Positions 1 to 6,900 of a stretch of DNA of 7,207 nt are shown piece after piece (the first letter of the stretch is position 1; each line of letters opens with the position of its first letter). Source of the stretch: Bacteroidota bacterium (GTDB taxonomy: Bacteria; Bacteroidota; Bacteroidia; Chitinophagales; LD1); NCBI GenBank assembly GCA_018267355.1, contig JAFDYP010000637.1, positions 1-7,207 of the forward strand, read 5' to 3'. Below the pieces are notes generated by a model. The model did not search any database. It was not told the DNA's origin and saw nothing but the letters and a program-made list of their open reading frames with translations. A program made the translations under genes and the position numbers.

Positions 1-1
1 G

Positions 2-577
2 CTGGGTGTGATGGCCGCAGGAGATGGCCCCGCACCCGTGCGCACTGTCAAAATGCTCGGCAATCTCATCACCCATCCCATACAGTTTCTACGCACCATA
101 TTCAATGGCAACATAGCGCGTACGTCTATCATCTTCCTCATCATGCAGGAGCTGGAAAACTCTATGCGCATGGTATGGCGCAGGGGCAGCATGTCTATGG
201 TAAATGACAGCGGGCAGAAGGTACCGAGCTTCATACCTATAGGACAAGAGACACTCTATCGCTACGCAGACAAAGTGAATGGCATACCGTAAAATGCCTT
301 CAGCGAGGTCTTCTTCTCACTCGCATCTACAGCGCATATCCTGGGTGGCTGCCCTATGGGTCTGACGCGAGAAGAGGGCGTAGTAGATGAAAACTTCCGG
401 GTGCACGGCTATGACAATTTCTACATCCTCGATGGCTCTATCATGCCGTGCAATCTCGGTGTGAATCCCTCTCTCACTATCACTGCCCTGAGTGAATATG
501 CCATGGATCAGATTCCGGCCAAAGCCGGACCAATTGTTAAAACCCTATCCCAGAGACTGGACGAAATAATGGCCTAG
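2..577 (+). pseudogene. GMC-family FAD oxidoreductase (cholesterol-oxidase/ChoD-like), C-terminal part, interrupted by an in-frame stop
   Basis: GMC enzymes are flavoproteins that oxidise alcohols or sterols. Only the C-terminal part is present; the N-terminal FAD-binding Rossmann fold lies left of the window. The frame reads LGVMAAGDGPAPVRTVKMLG and then a helix-rich stretch (RTSIIFLIMQELENSMR), which resembles ChoD-type proteins. After the break come TAHILGGCPMG, with the expected active-site His at 335-337, then YILDGSIMPCNLGVNPSLT, with the second conserved Asn at 464-466, and TALSEYAM near the C-terminus. The stop is TAG at 575-577. A TAA at 290-292 splits the frame between ...VNGIP and NAFSEVFF. 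Both sides are in the same frame and together make one continuous family C-terminus, so this is a nonsense change (CAA to TAA is one simple route) or a sequencing error, not a frameshift. The upstream piece would lack both catalytic residues, and the downstream piece cannot bind FAD alone. Family assignment is confident; sterol as substrate is only an inference. Confidence 0.82.
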
Positions 578-679
578 ACTGTCCGATTTTTTGGAAGTGT
601 GGTATAGTGGATAGGACATAAACAAGTTATATATTTAGATATAGCAAATTAACATTCGTCACGCCCTCATTATCAGCTT

Positions 680-701
680 CTTAACACCGTGTTAAGTTTT
701 T
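680..701 (+). terminator. Probable Rho-independent terminator of the oxidoreductase gene
   Basis: CTTAACA (680-686) pairs with TGTTAAG (690-696) to give a 7-bp stem with a CCG loop, followed directly by TTTTT (697-701). The stem is AT-rich and therefore weak. It lies about 100 bases after the stop codon, upstream of the next promoter, which is where a terminator would be expected. As DNA the arms extend to 8 bp around a single central C (680-687 and 689-696), so a dimeric regulator site is an alternative reading. Confidence 0.5.
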
Positions 702-710
702 ACCATTGAC

Positions 711-723
711 CCGCTAAAAGCGG
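711..723. other. Small perfect GC hairpin
   Basis: CCGCT (711-715) and AGCGG (719-723) are perfect inverted arms around an AAA loop. No T-run follows on either strand, so this is not a classical terminator. It lies about 30 bases upstream of the promoter of the next gene and could be a regulator-binding element or chance. Confidence 0.3.
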
Positions 724-753
724 CGAATTACCCCAAAAAAAAGCCGGATTACC

Positions 754-784
754 TTCGTTGGCAGGGATATTGTCAGTAGCTTTG
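754..784 (+). promoter_or_regulatory. Bacteroidota-type promoter of the giant surface-protein gene
   Basis: TAGCTTTG at 777-784 matches the Bacteroidota -7 consensus TAnnTTTG exactly. A candidate -33 element is TTCG at 754-757, one mismatch from TTTG, with a 19-base spacer. The alternative TTG at 758-760 would leave a short 16-base spacer. Transcription would begin around 789-791, giving a leader of only about 20 bases before the ATG at 811. An A8 tract (735-742) lies just upstream and may act like an UP element. Confidence 0.65.
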
Positions 785-810
785 CGCCTCCTAAATTTCA
801 AACATCCCCC

Positions 811-909
811 ATGAAGAAGAAGTACGACCTGAAAATGGCAAAAGCAAATAGCCTTATTACTGGTTTTATCATTCTATTGTTCCTTGCTGCTACGCAGAGG
901 GCATCTGCT
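811..909 (+). other. Sec signal peptide of the giant protein (residues 1-33)
   Basis: A basic N-region (MKKKYDLKMAKA) is followed by a hydrophobic core (LITGFIILLFLAA) and an ASA|Q signal peptidase I site between residues 33 and 34. There is no lipobox Cys, so the protein is not predicted to be a lipoprotein. A second ATG at 835 (residue 9) would still leave a usable signal peptide, but the first ATG gives the more typical basic N-region. Confidence 0.88.
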
Positions 910-3900
910 CAATATAGTGGCTCAGGGACATTTACCCAGATCACGTCGCTCGCGTCACTGACAGACGGCTATTATGTCATAGCATATGGATCTACTATGG
1001 CGATGAATAATACCAATGGAAGTTCTTATTTCGGCAATACTGCTATTACTCCATCGTCAGGGACCATTACAAACCCCTCATCCGCTATGGTCTGGAAGAT
1101 CCAAACCAGCGGAAGCAGTAAAACCATATACAATGAGGCCACAGCCATGTACGTGTCTTATACAGGCACTAGCAATGCAGCCTATGCAGTCAGCTCTGTA
1201 AGCGGCAATAGCGAAAAATGGAATGTAACTTATACAGCCAGTACATTCTATTTTCAAAATGCCGCTTCCACCACCAGGTATCTACAATACAATACCGGCT
1301 CTCCACGCTTTGCTTGCTATACAGGAACTCAGCAGTACCTCACCTTGTATAAAATGAACCTATCTACCGATGCCACCTTATCGAATTTGACCGCAAGTGC
1401 GGGCTCATTATCGCCCACTTTTGCATCTGGCACAACTTCTTATAGCCTTTCTGTAGCTAATGCAGTCTCGACCACTACAGTGACACCTACAGTCAATCAG
1501 GCTAACGCTACTGTACAAGTACGCGTAAATGGTGGCTCTTACTCGTCTGTGTCGAGTGGCAGTGCCTCCGGCTCTCTAGCCTTAAATGTAGGCAGCAACA
1601 CTATTGATGTTCTTGTCACTGCTCAAGACGGATCTACCACCCAGACCTATACAATCACTATTACCAGAGCCGCAGCCGGAGCCAATACGATCACTACATC
1701 CGCTGCATCTTTTGGCCCCTATTGCGCAGGTGCAAATAATGTAGTGAGCGTAGCATTTACCAGTACCGGCACTTTTACCGGTGCGTATACAGTGCAGCTA
1801 TCTGATGGGTCCGGCAGTTTCACTTCTGCGACTAATCTTTCTACTACCGGCTCGTCATCTCCGTTGTCAGCTACTATCCCATCCGGTACGGCTCCCGGAA
1901 CCGGCTATCGCTTGAGAGTGGTAAATGCAACACCAGCTACTGTAAGTAGCAATGATAATGGTAGCGATATCTCCCTGATAGCTAACCCTGGTACGCCATC
2001 TTGCGCCACTCCATCAGCCGTGTGTCAGGGTACAGTTGTTACCATTACAGGTGCCGGTAGCAGTAATGCTACCACCTACACTTACTGGACAGCTTCTTCT
2101 GGGGGCAGTGCAATTACCAGCGGTACTACTCCTCCGGGTACAGTAGCCTCCGGAAACCTGACCATCCCGACATCTCTTGGTGGCGGTACTTATACCTATT
2201 ATGTACAAGGCGAAAATAGTACCTGTTCAAGCCTTGGCCGTCAGGCAATCACAGTTACCATAAATTCTATCCCCGCTGACCCTGCAGGCACGATCAGCGC
2301 CACAGCCAACCCTAGCTGCGGAGCGGCCACACTGAGGTACAGTGCCCCATCAGGCAGTATCTACTGGGAGACTACTGCTGCAGGAACCAGCACAGCATCT
2401 CCTACTACATCTTCTTATAGCCTGGCCAATACCGGCACTATCTATGCACGTAGCTACAATGGTACCTGCTGGTCATCGGGTGCGGTCAGCTCAGGCGCAG
2501 TGACCATTGTGTCGGCTCCATCGATATCCGCCCACCCATCTACCTCCGCACAGACTGTTTGCGCAGGCACGGCTTTCTCGCCTACCTCTGTATCAGTCAC
2601 GGCATCCAATGCTGCCGGCTATCAGTGGTATGTCAATACAGCCAATAACAATACGACCGGTACACTGATCACAGGGGCTACCAGCGCATCTTACGCGCTG
2701 CCGGCTACGGTAGGTACGTACTACTATTACTGTATAGTGACAGGCAATAGCCCATGTACCACGGTGACGAGCAATCCATCCGGTGCTATCACTGTCAATG
2801 CCCTGCCGGCTGACCCTACAGGCACGATCAGTGCCTCGGCTAATCCAAGCTGCGGAGCGGCTACACTGAGCTACAGTGCGCCATCATCGGGCATCTATTG
2901 GGAGACTACGGCAGGTGGCACGAGTACTACCTATGCTACCAGCGCTGGCTACTCCCTGGCTGCTACCGGTACCATCTATGCCCGCGCCTACAATGGGACC
3001 TGCTGGTCTGCCAATACTGTGAACTCCGGTAGTATCACTATCAATACTGCCATCACCATCACCACCTCTCCGACATCTGCTACTGTGACAGCAGGTGGAT
3101 CTAAGACATTCACTGTAGCTGCCTCCGGCACTATAGGCGGCTATCAGTGGCAGTACAATGATGGCACAGGTTGGGCCAGCCTGAGCAATGGCTCTCCATA
3201 TAGCGGCGTGACCACCGCATCGCTGGTCATCAACCCTACTGCTACTACCATGTCGGGCTACCAGTACCGCTGTGTGGTGAGTGGCACCACGCCATGTACG
3301 GCTGCGACCTCAGGCTCGGCTACACTGACCGTGAACCCTGCCGTATGGGAAGATTTTGAAGCCGGCTCCAAGACGGCTTATGCTGCCGCCAATGTGACCT
3401 GCACAGCTGGTAGCTGGAACTTCAGCAATGCGCTCCTCGGCACCAGTGCCAGCGACCTTATGAACGGTAGCCAGTCCGCACGCATAAATACGGCTGGCTT
3501 CATCAAAATGAACTTTGACCTGACCACCGGGCTCGGTACAGTGACGGTCTCTCACGGTATGTACGGCTCAGATGCCAGCGCGACCTGGAGGCTGGAGGCT
3601 TCTACAGATGGCGGCTCCACATTTACAGCTTTTGTGAGCAGCACCTATACTGCACCGGCAGGCTCATTCTCTACGCAGGTCATCACTGTAAACCTGACCG
3701 GCAATGTCCGCTTCCGCATTGTGAACCTGGCCGCATCCGGTACTAACCGTATCAACTTTGATGATATCTATGTCACACCCAATACCTGTACACAGCCTAC
3801 CATCACCGGCACTACACCGGGCAGCACTACCTGCGGTAGTGGTACGGTGACACTAGGCGCTACGGCATCTGCCGGCACGGTCAATTGGTATACCGCATCC

Positions 3901-6900
3901 AGCGGTGGCACTGCTATCGCTACCGGCAATAGCTACTCTCCAACCATATCATCTACCACAACCTACTATGTAGACGCGACAAATGCAGGATGTACCACAT
4001 CGGGCAGAACTGCCGTAGTAGCTACGCTGACTACACAGCCTGCCACTCCGGCGTGCGCCACTCCGGCGGCAATTTGCGCAGGCTCTACAGCTACGATCAC
4101 AGGCGCGGGCAGCACAGGCGCTACCGCGTATACTTACTGGACTGCCGCTGCAGGGGGCAGTGCTGTGACTACCGGTACCACCCCTGCAGGCACAGTATCC
4201 GGCAATAACCTCACTACGCCATCATCTCTCGCAGCAGGTAGCTATACCTACTATGTACAGGGTGAGAACGGCTCCTGTCTGAGCGCAGCGCGTCAGGCCG
4301 TGACAGTCACAGTCAATAGCGTACCATCTACACCTACAGGTACTATCTCCGTAGCGTCCAATCCTGCCTGCGGCTTTACTACCCTGGCTTATAGCGCACC
4401 GTCTGCCTCGCTCTACTGGGAGACTGCGGCTTCGGGCACCAGCACCGCCTCCCCTACCACTACAGCCTATACACTGAGCAGCTCGGGTACCATGTATGTG
4501 CGCGCTATCAATAGCGGATGCCCATCAGCAGGAGCTGTGAGCTCTGCATCTGTCACTATTAATACCAATACCTCTATCACCACTCAGCCTGCCACTACCT
4601 ATACCAACGTCGGTGCTTCTGCTACGCTCTCTGTAGTAGCTGCCGGCACGGGCCTGACCTATCAGTGGCAGAAAGGTGGCGTGAATATCAGCGGCGCTAC
4701 TGCTTCATCATATACTATAGCATCGGCGCTGCTCTCAGACTCCGGCAGCTACCGCGTGGTGGTGACCGGCACCTGCGGTACGGTGACATCCTCTAATGCC
4801 ACCCTTTATGTGACTAACTTTACCTATCAGGCAGGAGACTACAGGCCTACGCTGGACGGCACAGATCTCTCCTATAATAATGGCACCGGCAATACCAGCA
4901 ACTGGGAATACTATAATGGCACCAGCTGGACCACGACTCCGGGAGACAAAGGACCGCAGAATGCGACTACCACCCCTACGCGCGTGATCATCACAAAATA
5001 TGTTTTTGGCGGTGGCAATGCCACACACTCTTATAATGATATCATCATCCTGAATGGCGGTACCCTGGACCTGGAGGCTACTGCTACACCTACAGTAGAT
5101 TTCATCAAGGCAGGAAAATCTCTCGAGGTACAGGCAGGAGGTACGCTCTTTGACTATGGCCAGATACAGATGAACTCCAGTGCCAACCTTATCGTGCGTA
5201 GCGGTGGCTATATGGAGCTGGGCAGTACAGATGTGACCAATGGCCACGTAATGTGGAATGGCCTCGAGAATTTTGAACCCGGCTCAGAATTGTTTGTAGC
5301 GGACTGGGGCTTTGCCTCCAGCGGCTCGGGCAGCTTTATGAATGTGACCAGCACCATCACTAATAACTCAAGCGGGAAGAAATTTGGTACACTTGACTTT
5401 GTAGTGACGCCTACCAGCAGCTCATGGACTATCATAGGCGGTGGTATCACGGTGAATCTCTGCGATACCCTCTGGATCAATAATCGCTCAGCGAGCAATG
5501 TGATCGGCATGACCTCTAATACCGGCAGCCCGGTAGTGACTGTTGGCCGTATGTCAGTCTACCAGGGCATCGTGGCACTCTCTGCCAGCTACAGCGGCAG
5601 CGCTACGCAGACTGTGAATATCACAGAAAACCTAAAGGTATATGGCGGTAGTACACTGAAGCTCTTCCATAACGGTGGTGGTACAGCTGGCATTATAAAA
5701 GTGAACCTGGCCGGCAATCTGACTATCGATACGCTGGCCTCCGTGATCAATGATGCCGCCTCTGATACAGGAGCAATATTTAATTTCAACGGTACAGCTA
5801 CACAGCTCGTAGATATAACCCCTACAGTAACTGCATGGCCTATGAATATCAACTCAGGTGCTACTGTCTCTCTGGTCAATCATAGCCTGACTGTCAACAG
5901 CAATGCCAGCCGTACTTCCGCTTTCACCGTGAAAAATGGCGGCACGCTTGACTTTGGTTTCGCTGCAGACAACCTGACAGCAAACGTGATCAAGAAAGTA
6001 AGCTCTGGCGCAGCCGGTACTAATACTTTTGCCACAGAGCAAAACTCTACCCTCAAGATCACCTCACCTGATGGTATACAGCAGGCATCATCCACGTTGG
6101 GCAATGTACAGATGAGCAGCAGTAATAAGAACTTTAATCAGCTTGCTACCTTCTGGTACACAGGTCACACCAATCAGGTGACGGGCGATGGCCTCAGCAC
6201 CAGCTCCAGTGGCAAGCAGATCATCATAGACCTGCTCAATAAGAGCCTGTCTGTCACGCTCAGCCAGCCTACAGGCCTGACTAATAATACTGCCATCAGC
6301 GCCACCGGTGGCAAGCTGGATATCCGCACGGGACAATTCCTCGAGACAGCTACGGCCTATATCACAGGATCCACCGGCACGCTCACCATGGCCGCTGGTA
6401 CGCTCTATCAGATACCGGCTCTGAGCACCAGCAGCTCTGACCTGATACCACGTATGGATGGCGTGAGCAATGCCTACACACTGAATGGCGGCACGATAGA
6501 GCTGGCCGGCGCAGGTGCGCAAACCCTGCGTGGCAACAGGACCTACTACAATGTAAAGTTCTCGGGGTCTAATATCTATGGCACCGACTATAAGAACTTG
6601 TCGACAGATGCCACCATCAATGACTCCCTGATCGTAAGCGGCGCTAATACCGTAGTAAACTGTGTGGATGGCTCGGGGGGCGCTGTTTCCTTCTCGGGTA
6701 ATGGCGGCCTCATCATGGACGGCGGCCGCATCATGATCCGCAATCTCAATACCACTCAGCCTGCACTGACAGGCACCACTCTACCATATTCCCTCACCGG
6801 CGGTACGGTAGAGTTTTACGGATCTGATGCTACTAGCCATCAGGTGCTGCGTGGCACAGATGGCAATAGTAATGCCATCAGCTACTACAATGTAGACATC

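Larger units (their letters stand above)
578..810. other. Intergenic region between the oxidoreductase remnant and the giant surface-protein gene
   Basis: This 233-base gap has no credible coding frame on either strand and is more AT-rich than its flanks, especially 620-655. It holds a T6 run at 587-592 without a convincing stem before it, a 17-base odd palindrome followed by T5 (680-701), a small GC hairpin (711-723), an A8 tract (735-742) between two similar decamers, and a Bacteroidota-type promoter (754-784). The arrangement suggests that transcription ends for the upstream gene and restarts for the downstream one. I see no tRNA, riboswitch or attachment site. Confidence 0.7.

Noticed and set aside
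356..577. Independent small gene starting at ATG 356
   Set aside because: The ATG is the Met of the conserved GGCPMG motif of the oxidoreductase, with its catalytic His just upstream in the same frame, so this is the tail of the broken gene.
587..592. T6 run just after the oxidoreductase stop as its terminator
   Set aside because: No stem longer than about 3 bp precedes it. The hairpin at 680-701 is a better candidate.
630..637. TATATTTA as a second -7 promoter box
   Set aside because: It misses the final G of TAnnTTTG and has no -33 element at the right distance. The nearest TTTG (590-593) is 36 bases away.
3990..4208. 72-codon plus-strand open frame with many Arg, Tyr and His
   Set aside because: It is an alternative frame inside the Ig_7/A2 domains, whose own frame has clear family motifs. 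Its composition is that of a frame-shifted reading of Thr/Gly-rich sequence.
2002..4560. CRISPR-like or satellite array suggested by regular repeats
   Set aside because: The repeats are diverged, codon-phased and protein-coding (Ig-like domains), without identical short units and unique spacers.
4735..5247. 170-codon open frame on the minus strand
   Set aside because: It is antisense to the continuous plus-strand frame, and its protein has no recognisable domain. The lack of stops follows from the repetitive Thr/Gly/Ala codon use of the plus strand.
5208..6522. Several overlapping minus-strand open frames of 62-144 codons
   Set aside because: They overlap each other in different frames and lie wholly inside the beta-strand-repeat coding region. 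They have no start context or family resemblance, so they are shadows.
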